Under the pieces are notes generated by a model that made no database searches, was not told the DNA's origin, and saw nothing but the letters and a program-made list of their open reading frames with translations. Both the position numbers and the translations under genes were made by a program. A DNA stretch of 64,000 nucleotides from Mesodorylaimus sp. YZB2_4 (lineage: Eukaryota; Nematoda; Enoplea; Dorylaimida; Dorylaimidae): the NCBI GenBank assembly GCA_030248295.1, contig JASANH010000119.1:114090-178089 (forward strand), read 5' to 3'. This document shows, piece by piece, positions 35,823-49,356 of the stretch; positions within the stretch are counted from its first letter, which is position 1, and every line of letters begins with the position of its first letter.

Positions 35823-37812
35823 GATCGTTTTTCGCAAAAATGAAAAGAACTTTTATTTGGTTCCCCTCAGAGAGGCTGAAAGCGAATGATAGTCGACCCT
35901 TTCGGAATTCGCTTAGCCGTAGAAATTAGCTTCAGACAATAAAACTTAACATTGCTTAGTAACCAGTCCGAATGTTGTCTGAAAATTCGACTTCTGATTT
36001 GGAGCCGATGATGAGGTTGTCTATGGACGCCACGTAGGCGGTGGCCAGCTCACGATCGTAGATGTGCACAGCCAAAGCTATTATACACGCACACAAACCG
36101 ACCGCCAGGGTCCTAGGCTACACGCTGCTAATGAAAACGCTGACTTCTCCTAACTCCAATGCGACTAGGCCCGAGGCTAGTGCATCAGTCTCCTTCTCCC
36201 TCACGCCATCACGTGACAGCTTGTTGGAACTTGCGTTTTAAACTGATTCTATGAACGAACTAAAAATTGTTGTGTTCTTCGTCCACTGACACAGACACCA
36301 ATGGCGGCTGTCCGTTACCAGCGGCGAGGCCGGTGTCGGCTAGCGCCTGAGGCGCTCTCCGCTTTTGCTTCTCGACTCGAGTGGGTCGGTTGGTCGTGTG
36401 ACTGCGTGCTTTCTTACACATACCATCTTCTTCTAGCCAGGGATAGCTAGCTCTGTGGGGCTATGAATCTTTGGAGTTTTTGCATTCGCGTCAGTTGGCT
36501 TGGTCAGAGTTCTAGAATACATCGCTTGCTGCATAGAATAGCAACGACAGTTGTGTGTTCGCGTACGCCCCCTTCGAAGGTGGAGTGTAAGCGTGCAAAA
36601 CCATGTCCGCAATGCGGTGAGCGGAGAATATGCGCCAAGCTGGTGGTGCTAGCTAGCACAAAGTGGTCTGTGTACAGAAGTTGGCGTAACTCTGGCACAA
36701 ACAAAAGTTGACAGGATATTCATACAGCACAGACTGAGATCGCAGATCTGGAGTACACTGTACCTCAAAATGCACAGTCACTCTAAACACAGTGCACAGT
36801 TCTTCTAGCATGGGCAACCCTCGATCAAATCAATCATCAAATCAGTTCTACGATGAATTTCTTCTGGAATCTGGTGCGGCCCGCGCGTATTTGTAGGTTT
36901 TTGGTATGGGCTCCACGTTGAAATCAAGATTTTCTGACATGTACTTAAAATCGACTAACCTAAAAGAAGGTCAGCTAATACAATTTTTATTATGGCTTTT
37001 GCATACAACAGGACTAGCTGCACAGACAGCCATTACATAGCACACTATTCGACAGGCACGAAGTGCGGCATACTCGGATTTTTGACACAACAAAAACCCA
37101 TTCAAAAATTATGGATCTCAGTTTGCAATATCTGGCGTAAATACGGAGAAATATCCCTGAGCCTTTCAACTGCAGTCAATTTTAATATTTACTGCGATTT
37201 TCTCTTCTACCTGGCTAAACTGCTTGGAAAAAAATGTTGCAGATATTTATCAATTTGGGTGCTCATTTTAGTCTGGAATTAAATTGGAATGCCGCTGCAG
37301 CATATCACTTTTTTTGAATGTCCGCGCTGGGAAACTTGTCAAAACTATGTTCAGCTAATCCTCTTACTGCTTCAAGCGTAGCCCCTTATTGTCTATATTC
37401 AAGGCGAATCATACAGCATGTATTGACCCCACTGCGCATACTGCACAACACTTTTTCAAAAAGTTTGCATATAATTCCTGGAATATCGTACTGAATCAAC
37501 TGATATGCAAGTCAGCAATCTGTTTCCTTTTGTTTTTGACAAGACTGATACGAATGATAGGATATTACTTGCGCGACGGAGGAAAAAATATGCACCAAAT
37601 CAAATCATTGGAATACCAGATTCGCGAGCTGTTAGACCTTCAAAAGTAGAATTTCAGTGGGGCTGCTTCAATTTTATGTGCACTACAAGCGTGTTACCAC
37701 TTACTGTATAACAATAAGAACAACAACGCACAGTACACTTTTGGTTTTCACAATTTGGGACAAAGTTTAGTGATCACATTCACAGAGTCTGTTTATTTTT
37801 CTCACGAGTAGT
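35823..37812. other. Spacer between the giant gene and the receptor gene; presumed 5' region
   Basis: This is upstream of the giant gene's start codon, so its promoter and any 5' UTR exons should lie here. I could not point to a specific promoter element. It also contains the 3' flank of the receptor gene. No coding gene was seen. Confidence 0.5.
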
Positions 37813-40275
37813 TCACAACAAAACTGGCAAGCTCACATTACTCGCATTCGACAAAGTGCCGCTACTGATTTCGTGTAAAGTCCGCTTATTTATTGTAATA
37901 TGGTCCTTTTCACTGCACTCTTGGCTCTTTTTCCTATGAATCTTTCCAGGTCGATCGTTAGATCGAAGAAGGTGTGACCAAATGCGACGAGTTTTTGGAC
38001 GCTTTGCGCTTGCTTTATTTTGAATATCAGCTATTTTTTCTTGCTCCGCAGCGCCAGTGCGAAGTTCAGGCGTTGTCGGTGAGTTTTTATCGAAATGGAC
38101 GGGTGTATTATGTTTGCAGAAATCCATAGATTTCGCGCTTCGAGGGGACTCAGCCGCCAGTAATAAATGGGTGTGTTTTACAATATTTGGTGACGATTGT
38201 GGCCCACTAGTCCCATAAATAGTGCCTTTCGCCACGCTGTTGAATACGGCACTATTTAAGTAAATTTGACTTCCAGCTCCTCCGCGACTTGTTGCACTCA
38301 TTGCCGCGGAATGCTGTCTTCTTAGTTCCCGATTCAAAAGAGCGTAGAGAATCTGAAAGAGGCTTTTATCAGACTTCTAACAGAAGCAAAAGTCTCATGC
38401 TTACAGGATTTATAGCTGAATTGAGATAACAGCCACTGTGAGTAGCGTAAAGTAGAGCAAATCGTAGAGCACTCCATAATAAATTATTTTGAGAGCTGTT
38501 GTTGTCAAAGTAGGTGTCATTTTCTGGTGTTGAATGTTGGATTGTCATGTATTCCACTTCGGTAGAATTCGAAAAATCTTTCAAAGCTTCAGTCACGACA
38601 GAGTGAAGTGTGACGGCCCAATATGGTGTCCAGCTGAAGCAAAAGAAGCTCTTGCTTCCATCATGAGGAGGCTTGGATTAGCACCCAAGGGTTTGGGTTC
38701 AATGCCCGCCTAGGGACAGAGGTTCATGAATATTTACCGAATGATTCTAGTCCCGCTTCTACTAAGTTCAGGCTTTTTTTCTCACCTGAAAGTGCTAGAA
38801 AGCTAGGGGGCTAATAGTGGCAAGCTAGTGGTTTTCTGACGCTGTTCCTGACATCAGCAAATTCAGCAAAGTTTTTCTAGCATTCCTAATTTCAGGCACC
38901 GCTGCCCCCCCCCCTTCACGTGTAAAATTGGTATCACCAGATCCGCGCCAAGTGTTCTTGGCCAAATTTTTTAGTCATGTGTTGTGAGCTTCAAATTTAT
39001 GAAATAATTTCATTTTGTGGCCCCCTCTTATTTTATTAAGTCTCTTTGAGCGTGGGGGTTGGATTGACAGAGCTGATAGTCCTTCTTCGCCCTTCATTAA
39101 AGGGGCATGATAAAGCTGATGCTTCGATATATAGGTCATTTGGTGACGTTTTCTATAGATCATTGTGGTGAATGATTAAAGTTGTTTAGGGAAGGCGGAT
39201 TTCTCTTTGAATGTCTCCTAGGCGCTTTGATGAAGAGCACAAGAAGAACCGTGTTTACGATGCTTGAAACGAGGCAATAATTATTAATTTATGAAGATCC
39301 ATTCGAGAGAAGGCTTCATCCTTTTCTCTATGGTGTGACGAGGCATATTGAAAATTAGGCCTAGAGAGTTCGAGTTCACTCTGCCGGTCGACTTTCGATT
39401 AGGCTGAGAGGTTTTCACCCTATAAAACTCCCTTATGGACTAGACGGAAGCTCATATCTCTTAGTAGTGCTAAGAAATGTCACTATACTATTGTAGCTGA
39501 CTTACCAAACGAAATAGCTTATGACCAGGGTCAATGTCTTTGTGGTCACTCGTCTCACTCGACCTTGCCTGACGCCTAATTTCTTGCTTCGGCGTCTCAA
39601 TCTGACGAGCATACTGCCGTAGAAGAAAGAAATACAAGCAAATGGCACCAAGTAACATAAGATGAATATGGTAAAAATAAATGAAGTCTGGCCAACGAAG
39701 GCGCAAGTTGGCACTTGGGTTCCATTTCCGCCAGTTGTATTCTCGGGAGTATCGATATCCACGTAGGTTACTTCGGCATGTAAGTAAACAGGCATAAGTA
39801 ATAGGGCAGCGAAAACGACGCATGAAAATAATATATACAGTGAGCCGCGGACTGTCCTTATTCGCATACATCGATGAGGGAAACGCACGGCCAGATATCG
39901 GTCGAAACTGAGGCAGAGTAAAATAAAAGTGGACAAGGTTTTGTTTATGCTCTCGATAATCCAATATACTGTGCACAAGGTTTGCCCAAAAATCCATGTT
40001 TGTAAGTAAATTTGAATAATTAACATTGGCAATGTTCCAAGGACCAATGCGTCCACGATACATAAGGCGAACACATAAACTAGCATGTGACGATTGGGTA
40101 ATGCTGAACCTAATCGTAGCAAAATATTACCAACCACCACTGCAACGACGACATTGCTGAAGAATCCGATAGATATGACCCCGTAGACGGCACTGACTAT
40201 AGTTGCCAGAAGAGTGTGGAAATCAGTTCCGGTGTCTTCATTTTCCATATCCACGCTGTTTGTATAGTTTTCCAT
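37813..40275 (-). CDS. Class A (rhodopsin-like) neuropeptide-type GPCR
   Basis: There are three exons: 39506-40275 (ATG at 40275), 38405-38633 and 37813-38352 (stop at 37813-37815). Lengths 770, 229 and 540 give about 512 residues in frame. The first exon encodes a glycosylatable N-terminus and TM1-TM6, with DRY in CLSFDRYLAVRF after TM3 and a cysteine in GQTLCTVYW for the extracellular disulfide. The junction with exon 2 creates the TM6 motif FVCWTPYW. Exon 2 carries TM7 up to NSAINP, and exon 3 resumes with ILYALLNRELRRQ (the NPxxY region) and a long ~175-residue cytoplasmic tail. The TM3 and TM5 to TM7 pattern is closest to my recollection of somatostatin/allatostatin-C/opioid-type peptide receptors. 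The ligand is unknown. It couples to G proteins by family. Confidence 0.88.
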
Positions 40276-43200
40276 GTTTTCTCAATTTCGCCGTGAGAAT
40301 AAAGTTGGAATAGCAGGTATCTTTTATTACGAGCTCAAAAAGCAATAAGCTCTGCCCTGGTACTTGGCTGTTACAGATGGCCAATGACGTCAGTTGTCGA
40401 GAAGTCACAAAGCCCCTGTGCACTTGTCCAATGTCCGCCACCACGCCCCCGTCAATATCATGAATGAGACTGATCGTGGGCAATGTTTTGTTGATGATTG
40501 CCGACAATTCAATGTCTCATGAATTGCTTTTGGGAGAATATATGATTGGCGGGATTTCTCAAAGCGACCTGCAAAGAATTGAATTTGTTTGAATAAGTCG
40601 CCAGAATTTAATGAGTAGAAAACCGCAAAGACATTAAAAAGTCTGATAGAGCGAAGAGTGTGTTAGCCTCAGCTCACAGTCAGACTAAGCTAACTAACTG
40701 ATGCAAGGTGGCGAAACATGAGAAATGATGCTGCTTTTGCAAATGACAGTCGCAGCCTGATAAATTAAGAGAGCACCCCTAATGCCAAAGGAAAAAATCA
40801 GGATTGCGGGTTGCACGACAAATGATCATTCTTGTTCGCTGCTATCAGAACTTCTCAGTTGGAGACAGGACACCCGGTCGAGAATGTCCTTGGTATCCTG
40901 TCCTGCTGTCACCATGTGCGCGAGGTTTTGCAAAGTGAAATAAATGTAAAAACAAGACATCTCCGATGACCCAATAGAAACGAGCCCGAGTGAGTGGGTT
41001 TCGATGAACCGCTGGCGGTAAGCTGAGCCTAGAATTCTCTAATGAGCAAATGAAACGACTCGAAACTCGAATCGAACAGCATTAGCAGATGACACAAAAG
41101 CTTGGCACCGGAAAAAACCACTTTGCCTTATTGGAGCTTTTCATTGTTCAAGCCATGCGCAGCCTCCATGCGACTCCCGTGTCATACCGACCATATTGCA
41201 CGTCAACACAGCATGCTGGCATAGCCCGTGGCCATAGAGGGTTCCTGGAATCAGCTTTGATGGAACTAGCACCAACTGGTTCTAAGCAGACAAGTTCTTG
41301 TAGGGGTCTTGTTGGTATATATTTATATATTCCACAAACAAATCCAACTAATTTGTAAAATGATTCCAAAATGCGTGCACTCATGGCAGTGAAACACGAC
41401 TTAGAAGGTGTTTAATGTGAGGCGATTCATATTCTTTCTTCTATGCATCATATTGGACAATCAAAAAGGTTCAGGTTGCTGTCACTGGGGGGGGGGGGGG
41501 AGTTTCACGTGAATTTGCACTAGCCTTTAAAAATTTCCGATTGTTCTCACTAAGAATCTCCTCGGTTGCTCTCTGTAGTGGCCAAGAATTAATACCTTTT
41601 CCTCTGCTGAGGGATTCCAGAGCGATTCTACAGTACCAGCCGAGGCCGAATAAACTACGCACTTATCCTGGCGCGATCGCAAACTCACCACCATTGAATT
41701 TTAAAAATAGCAAGATTTTTAGTCAATAGAAACGAGAAACTAAACCAAAAAAAGTTCATGCATAAATAGGACGCTGTGCATATTTTACCAATCCTGTGGA
41801 GTGTGGACAATCAAAGATAGGATACTCATATTTACTGTACCCTCCATGTACAAAATGAGTAGTGGACACGTTTTGAATTCGCCCTTCAGCTGGAGGATCA
41901 ATAAAAACCGAAAGATGATATGTAAGACTAATTTACCCAAGTTAGGTTGAAAATTTACACGGCATTTTATTTCAGTTTTACTCAACATTCTATTGAAAAG
42001 TGTTTCAGAAATATGTATTTGCTTAAGAGGCTGAAGGAAAACCCTCGAGCTAAGCACTGGATAGTACAAGCCAGCTGCTGGTTCATGCACCTCACTCAAG
42101 TAGAAGATGGGCCAAGATTTTCTGCAAATGTAACCTCTACTCGCTAACTGTCATTGCGTCAAAGTATAGCAACAAGAAGCACTATAAAAACACAGAAAAT
42201 GTTCTTAAATGTCCGAGAGGCTACTCAAGTAGTTAACATCTTGCGAATTCTTCATCATATTTGTATGTACTCAACCCTAAAAGCCGAAAAACAAAAGCAC
42301 CACGATTCTTACAATTTGTAGGTGCGTACGATTTTCCATCTTGCAGCTCACGTTATAAAAAAACCAAACTCTCAAGTCGTAATGTAAATTAAATTAGGTG
42401 TGGAAATTTAGTTGGCTAAATCTTTTTACGCTGAGTCTGCCTGCGTCATAAAGGGATTAGATTTATGTTCTTGACGGCCTTTATTGTCGCTCACAAGCAC
42501 GCTCCAATGTCGATTTCGCCTCAACTCACCTTTACTAATTCGCTTCGCAGAGCCATATGGGCCCAACAGTACTGTGGTTGGAATAGTATAGAAAAATCTA
42601 GAGATATCAGCAAATTATTTTAGGCCTTTTCGCACCTGAGAATGAAAGATCCATTAGCAATTTTCCGTTCATGACTCAAGTTGCATAGACCAGAAGAAAG
42701 TGTAATAGGAGGTTCCACAGTAAAAGTGGGCTCGTTTGGGGCGTCCAAAGCCTTGTAAAAGTTGCGGGCAGCTGGTAATCAGAGAACTATGTCGGCATAA
42801 AGAAAGTTAGTTTTGCAAAATCGCTCTTAAACTTTTCGAGATAGTCATTGACTTTGACATAATGAGCCAAGAAAACAGCAGCAGTCACTAAAACTAAGGA
42901 GTTCTAGAAAGCGAACTTTAAAAAGATATATTATCTATAAGGAAGGCTATAAAGCTTTGGAGAGGTTTTTAAAGCAGAGCCTCCAAGCATGTTTTTGGAA
43001 GAATTTCAAGAAACAGGCTCGCTGGCGCAATTAAGCACAAGCTTTTGTGAAACGAGAGTTAAACAGTAACCTCAGCCCGGTTATATATTTAACTGGATAT
43101 TGTAGGGTGGGGTTGCAATATGCATTTCCATCCAGTGTAGCCTATAACCTAGAAAAAATATGGCCATAAAGAGCTACTCGAATCACGAAAATCTCAAGAC

Positions 43201-46200
43201 CCTTTCTTGCCGTTGGCTGGAGGCATGTCTGGCTGGTTCCCCTTCTCGGAGTCATTATGGTTTTAGGGCAAGCACTGCTAATTTTTCTGACGAAGCGTGA
43301 GAAAGCGAACGCTAAAAGATTTACATTTCACAGCTGCAGACACGTTTTGCAATGTCCTGAGCGCCTTGCATAGATAATTCAATGACAAGTTGTGGGCGAG
43401 GCCTAAAAATTTTAAGCATCTGAGGAAAAGGGAGTTAGTGCCATCTTGGCTATTCCTTGTACTACATGTATTTTTATGTGCAGTAGATTTACTTGAGTAC
43501 GAATTTATCACAGTCAGAAAAGAAGTCGGATCATGTCATGATCGGGTTCAGTTTAGAGTTCCAGTTAAAATGAAGTCAAAACAATTACAAAAAAGGGACA
43601 AAGAGTGCACGAGATGGTGCTTTCCTTACTTCGTGGCCTATCCGTGAGCAAGCAAGTCTACTGTACATTAAAATACATGTATTTACAGTGGACGGCCAAT
43701 CAGTACTCCAAGAGGCAGAGGGGTTGATCAGATTTGTACCTACAGTAGTGTACCACAACCAATGCTGATGGCTATGAGCATTTATGTAAACTGTGAATTT
43801 CAAAAAATTAATAGTGGGAATAAAATCGGCTGACTGAATTGAAGAGTGTGTCCAATACAGGAGAACTAAATTTCTCACGAGGTCGGATGGCTAGATTGAT
43901 CACGATTGTTCGATGCTTTTAGACCACCTTCAGCTGTCTTGTCACCAGCTGCGCTTGAAGCACTGCTGTTCTTCGCACTCGTCAGTGGACCGCACACGGC
44001 CAGAAGAGTCCATGAACAGCTTTACCTAATGGTCAAACACTAGCTATTGAAAAGGTACACAGTCTAACCGGGGATGGGTGATAAGCTGCTACGCATAGGG
44101 ACTTGTGCAGTGCCTGATTTTACATATTACCTTTATGAGCTTTCATTGCTACCCTTTCAAAGAAACGCGGTGGCGAGGTCGCAGTATTCAGGCCTCTCAC
44201 TAGCCTTCGAGTAAAATCGAATAGTGGCCCCAGACCACCCACCCAAGCGATTTCCCATTTGAAAAAGTCATGAAGTCCTTTCATGAATATGACAACAACA
44301 TCTTCCTGTCGTTAGGGCAAAGTATACACAACATGGACCAGCCTATAATTTCTGTCCTTTCTTCCGGAAAAGTGAAAAACCTGATCCAATTACCAGTGAA
44401 AGACAGTTACTCGACGAGCACTCATCGTCAGTGCCAGGGGAGTCGTCAATCGGTTCATCGACCTCTTTTCATAAGACACTGTTTCTGGAAATGACAACCT
44501 GAAAAAACGCTTACCATCGAGATTATTCGAGATTTCTCATGCTTCCAGGGTTGAAGACATTTGTGTAAGTCTAAATGACAAAACCACTGAAAGAAATCTA
44601 GGCAAAAGCGGGAGCTAAAACAAACAAATCTAGCTTCTGGGCTGGGCATAAAGTGTTCTTTGAAAATGAAAAATATCAGCGGCTACTTGAACAAATGACG
44701 TGAGCCGAGAACAAGGAAGTTATCAGATGCGAATGACGTCTTTGTATCCTTGTTCACTAACTTTCACAAACATGTTTTCTGTCATTTATATTCGAGGCAC
44801 GAAATTGCATTTTGTCTCCACAAATCCAGAAAATATCAAGTCTCTTTCGATAAAACTGAACCGCACGTTTTCCCAAATTGGATAGGCGCTCACGTCAGCA
44901 GAGTCCCCATCAGTGTCAGGCGCGCCAAGTGGAAAGAATGACAATTCCTGATTAGAAATATTCCACCTGTTTTTGAAGGAAATCCGTTGCCTTGAATAGT
45001 TCACGCTAATGAGAAGTCAATCCTTCGTTAAACATACTGGCCAATCGAATTTTTCAGTTTATCTCATCAAGGCTTCGAGGAGTTGATTTTTCAGTCAAAA
45101 CACTGAAAGAAAGATAACAAATCAGAAAAATCGATTGCTAACTTTAGGTCTTCCTAGGTGAAATAAAATTGAAAATTTCCACGGAAGGGAGCACACGGGA
45201 GCCAGTTCCTACCTAGTACAGTTGCCAACGGCAAAAAAGATAAATAATGTGTGTTAATAATTCATGAAATATATGAATACGTTGTTCTAGACTGCTAAAA
45301 ATTGACTATACCTTGATGCTGACCGCAAGCCAACAAAAAAGGTGCTCCAGAAGAGTGGCCATCACAAGTTTTATGTAAATAAGCAGCCAGCCGTTTTTGC
45401 ACAGCGTGCATTTTAGACCAAGGTAAACTCGATCATCAAAATTATATTCCATGCCTAACCCTAAAGATAGGAAACCCTCAGCTAACCTATTTTCGATGCA
45501 CACATGCATCAGCAATACTAGCTAGCTAGACTAGCGAACGCCAGCCATTGTCAACGAGTTCGATCAGTTTCGCTTTGCTAAAAGCTAAGGCGACTGGACA
45601 AATATACCAAACGCCAATGAGGAAACCTTAATCCAGGCAGCCAGTATCCTATTGCACCTAATCAAATCGTTAGGAAACGAAAACCCTTTTACGTGCCTCG
45701 AAGCTCTTCCGAACAAACATACTGAGAAGGGAAAAGTATCGAGTTTCACGGAACTAGCTCTTTAAAAAAATATGCGCCGTGGAAGCATAACTCTTTTTAA
45801 ATAAAATCTATAACCCTGTGTGAAATTAAGCGGGATCTCAAATTTGAGGGAAACTATGTAATCTTGTCGCAGCTGGTAGTGGCGACATTTGAGTGAATGA
45901 CGCCAGTCGAAGAAGGAAGCTAATCGAGAATTTCTAAATAGACCTGACCAGCATGAATGACGTGGTCTCTCTTTCAGTTTCTTGCCGAGCGACCCTTACG
46001 TCACTTTAGCAGGGGTAAAATATGATTTAATGTAACAGGCCTCCAAGTTTTTAAGCCGGTGGAGAAAGAGAATCGAAAATGTAACTTTTAGATCAGCAAT
46101 CAGATATCAGAGTTCGATAGATAAAGTCTAAAGCGCCGTGCCAGGAACTAAGTCAAAGTCTATGGCCTGTGTGATCTCGAAGTACGAGTCAGAATCAACT

Positions 46201-48102
46201 TTGAAAAAATTTGAGGAACGAAAGTTGAAAGTTGAGGAACGAAGAGGATCTTACATACTTTTGCACCAGCTCTATCAATCTCAAAGTTAGATCTCATAGT
46301 TGATAAGAACAGATATAGCTCCCCAAATGCGTCCACTTTCTCATATTAAATACAGCGAATCACTAAAGGTTTCTGCAAAAGCTGCAGCCAAAATGGGCAG
46401 ATCGCCTGGAGGAATAGGACATGAAACTGAAGCTCAAGGAAACGGAATATCTAGAGTGTGGTGGGACAGATGTCCCTGCAACAGTTGCTGGGAGCAATCA
46501 ACAAGGCAACACAGTTCAAACTTGGGATCACATGCGGAGGGTGGCAAGGGCACCTTGGCGGATGCACGACTGCGAAAACACAAATAGGCGCTGCACATTA
46601 TACAATGGAGAATGCTACGATGGACAATCGGCTTGACAAGGATGGGCTGTAACGAATATGGACAAGGCGAGGTCTCGCACCCATAAACGACAAGATGATG
46701 GGATGATAATAAACGACAGGGACCCAGATTCAATATCCCGCACGGCGACGGAAATATCGATATTAGCCCGTTAATATCGATAAACGACCATTCAAAGAAC
46801 AAAACAGCGATGGCTGGACGCTCTCAGAAAAGGCATGAAGAAAGTCATCGTGACTGCATTAGACGCATTCGCAGTTTCTCGCACGACTTATTCAAGAGTT
46901 GAGTCCAAGATTCAAGGCGGGACTAAACGCTAGGAGAATAATAACAATCTGCTCCTGATTCACGCGGCAGTTTGACTAGAATTCTCTCATATTCAGAGAT
47001 TTTAAAATTAAAATCAGATCTCTGAATTACAAATTTCAAAAAGGGCCAACACGAGATCGTCTTATCTCTCAGGTACCAATTCGTTGGCGGATCTCCATTT
47101 GTGTAGGTAAAAACCTAGAATAAGGTTCAAATGTTCAGGTTTTTCACTCCTGAATTTGGCTTAGAGTGCTCGTGCTGCTTAATATAATTTTCTCCTTGTG
47201 TGCCGTGAACATGATTTGCGCTAAAGAGAAGCGCTGTAGGGTAAGACCATGTTTAGGAAACGCAGTGAGCTTTTAAACTACCGGCTCCGAAGCACTGACA
47301 CAGCCTTCTTGCAGGCATTTGCATGTGCATGTCCACGAATCCCCCTTTTGGTGAGTGAAACTACATCCGCACATAAAATATTTGAAAGTATACAGAAATT
47401 GAACACAAAAGATGCTTTGCCACGAACACGGTAGAGCATCTACAGTGCAGTAAGTGATAGGGCATTTTTCAGGGGTATTATTGTGATGGTAAGTACTTAC
47501 ATACACCAAGCATCTTCCACGCTCGCTCACAAGCTTCCCCTCGGAAATTTCAGTCCGGGCCTTGTTAGGAACTTGAGGTTCAGGTTTCCCGTGGTTTCGC
47601 TAAAGGTAAAATTAACCATTGAAATATTTCTAGTCTGATCGATCTCTGAAGGGCTTTCCGGAGAACCTACATACTTTTAGTCTAGATTTCGCTTTGTGGG
47701 TAACAAAAATTCCTCACAACCGGATCAAAAATGTGCAGATCCACTTTGAACTTCTAAGTCGAATGCGTCCGTCTGAACCCTAATTTAAAATGTTATCTCC
47801 CCGGGTGAACTTCCGAGTAAACATGGTACCTACACATAAATAAGTACATGCCAGACTTGAACATTTCAGCCGGGCTGGCAAGAGCGCACATGCAGATAAG
47901 TAAGGGGTGGCTTTTTCATTTTCATTGTCAATTTTTGAAAAGCACTAGCTATTTTGCAAGTTCTCACCTGCACGGATTCCACGAAAATACATTCCACGAA
48001 CTATTCCACGAAAATACAAAAGAGCCTCATTTCTTGCCAACTAAAACACAGTCAGTACGAGGTGCACCAGAATTCTTTAACAATATCAATGACGCCCCAA
48101 CC
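40276..48102. other. Gene-poor spacer
   Basis: Nearly 8 kb without a gene I can support. Open frames are short and lack domains or splice-consistent extensions. The 57-bp segment at 45399-45455 is duplicated elsewhere in the window. Confidence 0.5.
45399..45455. repeat. 57-bp segment identical to 56749-56805
   Basis: An exact copy of 57 bases starting GCACAGCGTGCATTTTAGAC and ending ATATTCCATGCC. Its partner abuts the 5' edge of the BEL/Pao fragment. The flanks differ at once on both sides. Confidence 0.85.
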
Positions 48103-48245
48103 GGGGTCGTGGCCTAGCGGGTTAAGGCGGCTGCCTCTCACGCTCGGTGCGCACTTACAGGAGAGGGTTCGACTCCCGCCTCGGCACAAAATGATTGTCG
48201 TTTATTGTCTTCCTTAGCCCTCGAGTGCGCTGTATGCTTGGCTAT
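48103..48245 (+). repeat. tRNA-derived SINE, copy 2
   Basis: A-box TGGCCTAGCGGG at ~48110 and a perfect-consensus B-box GGTTCGACTCC at 48166-48176. The acceptor-stem ends do not pair well, and the sequence continues into a tail (CCCTCGAGTGCGC) shared with the copy at 32 kb. The anticodon-loop region reads CCTCTCACG. A pol III-transcribed SINE is the best reading. Confidence 0.65.
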
Positions 48246-48459
48246 GGATAAAATAAGACGTGTCATGACATGACCAATGGGAACCATTATTTGGGAGCGG
48301 GCTTACTCGATAGTCAGTCCAACAAACAAGTAAATATATTGCTTACTCGAAAGCCTTGCTATTAGTGTACAAAACAATGAAAAAGCCCAGCTCCCTATAT
48401 TTCTTGCAAAAAAAGAAGATCTATTAAGAAATCGTCTCTACCGTGCTCTAACAAAAATA

Positions 48460-48928
48460 CCGTATTTCCTCGAAGTTCTTCCCCCTCTGGTTATTCTCCC
48501 CCGTCTAGACCCCGATCGAACTTTATTCTCCCCCTCTGGAAATCCTTCCCTGTGGACGAATTCGAATTACCGCACAGTGTCAGCAGGTGGGAAAAATGTG
48601 AAGGATATGACTGTTAGCGTGATAGAAAAAGTTTTGAAGAGTCAGATGATGAAGACGAGGTAAGACGAAGATATCGTGCATATTGATTGGATTCGGCTAT
48701 GAATAGCATGAATACGGGAAGAGGAGTATTGAAATAAACAAAGTTAGCGGTGCTTGTTTGGAAGCTTTAGACTGTCTATCTTTCTATAATGGCATCTGAA
48801 AAATGTTTGAGTTTTATTCTCCCCCCTCTGGAAATCCTCCCTCCTCCGGTTATTCTCCCCCGTTTGGGACCCATTTGAAAAAATTTCTCCCCCCCCCCCC
48901 CCCCGGGGAGAATTTCGAGGAAATACGG
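48460..48928. mobile_element. TA-flanked MITE with CCGTATTTCCTCGAA termini
   Basis: The left end CCGTATTTCCTCGAAGTTCT and the right end (read inverted) CCGTATTTCCTCGAAATTCT are near-perfect inverted repeats. TA lies on each side (48458-48459 and 48929-48930). Inside, C-rich TTATTCTCCCCC segments are repeated near both ends. It has no coding capacity, so it would depend on a transposase in trans. A Tc1/mariner-type superfamily is suggested by the TA target. Confidence 0.7.
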
Positions 48929-49356
48929 TACTCGACCTTCAGAAAAACTACCGTGCTCTTCTAAAATCATTTACTAACAATAAGGAATTCGCGATGGGAC
49001 CATTCCATGCCGACATCACTTGGAGAGAGAGGTAGGAGATTGGAGGTTTCGCAGCAAACGCGGCAGGTGCGCAGCGTTCCTTCCAAAACTTTAGTTCAAT
49101 AACCGATAAAGCTACTGTATTAGTCCACTTGTATTGACAGTCACGCACAAAGAACACGCAAAAACCGATTTAGACATCATGATATATGCATTGCTATGCT
49201 TACTGCCGCTTTTGCACAGGCTAAACAGAAATAAGATTCATGGGCTGCCAATGTGGTGAGATAATGAATTAAATGCCTGTCATCTAATTTTTGTTTGTGC
49301 GCACAGTAGTCTACTACGTCCCTTTATCAAGCATCATTGGTTGGGAGGAAGTGCCA

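Noticed and set aside
46300-46802. Overlapping open frames on both strands near 46.5 kb
   Set aside because: Cys/Gly-rich translations with no recognisable domain and no splice-consistent extension.
48103-48190. A functional tRNA gene
   Set aside because: A and B boxes are good, but the acceptor stem does not pair and the homology to the 32-kb copy continues beyond the tRNA-like part.
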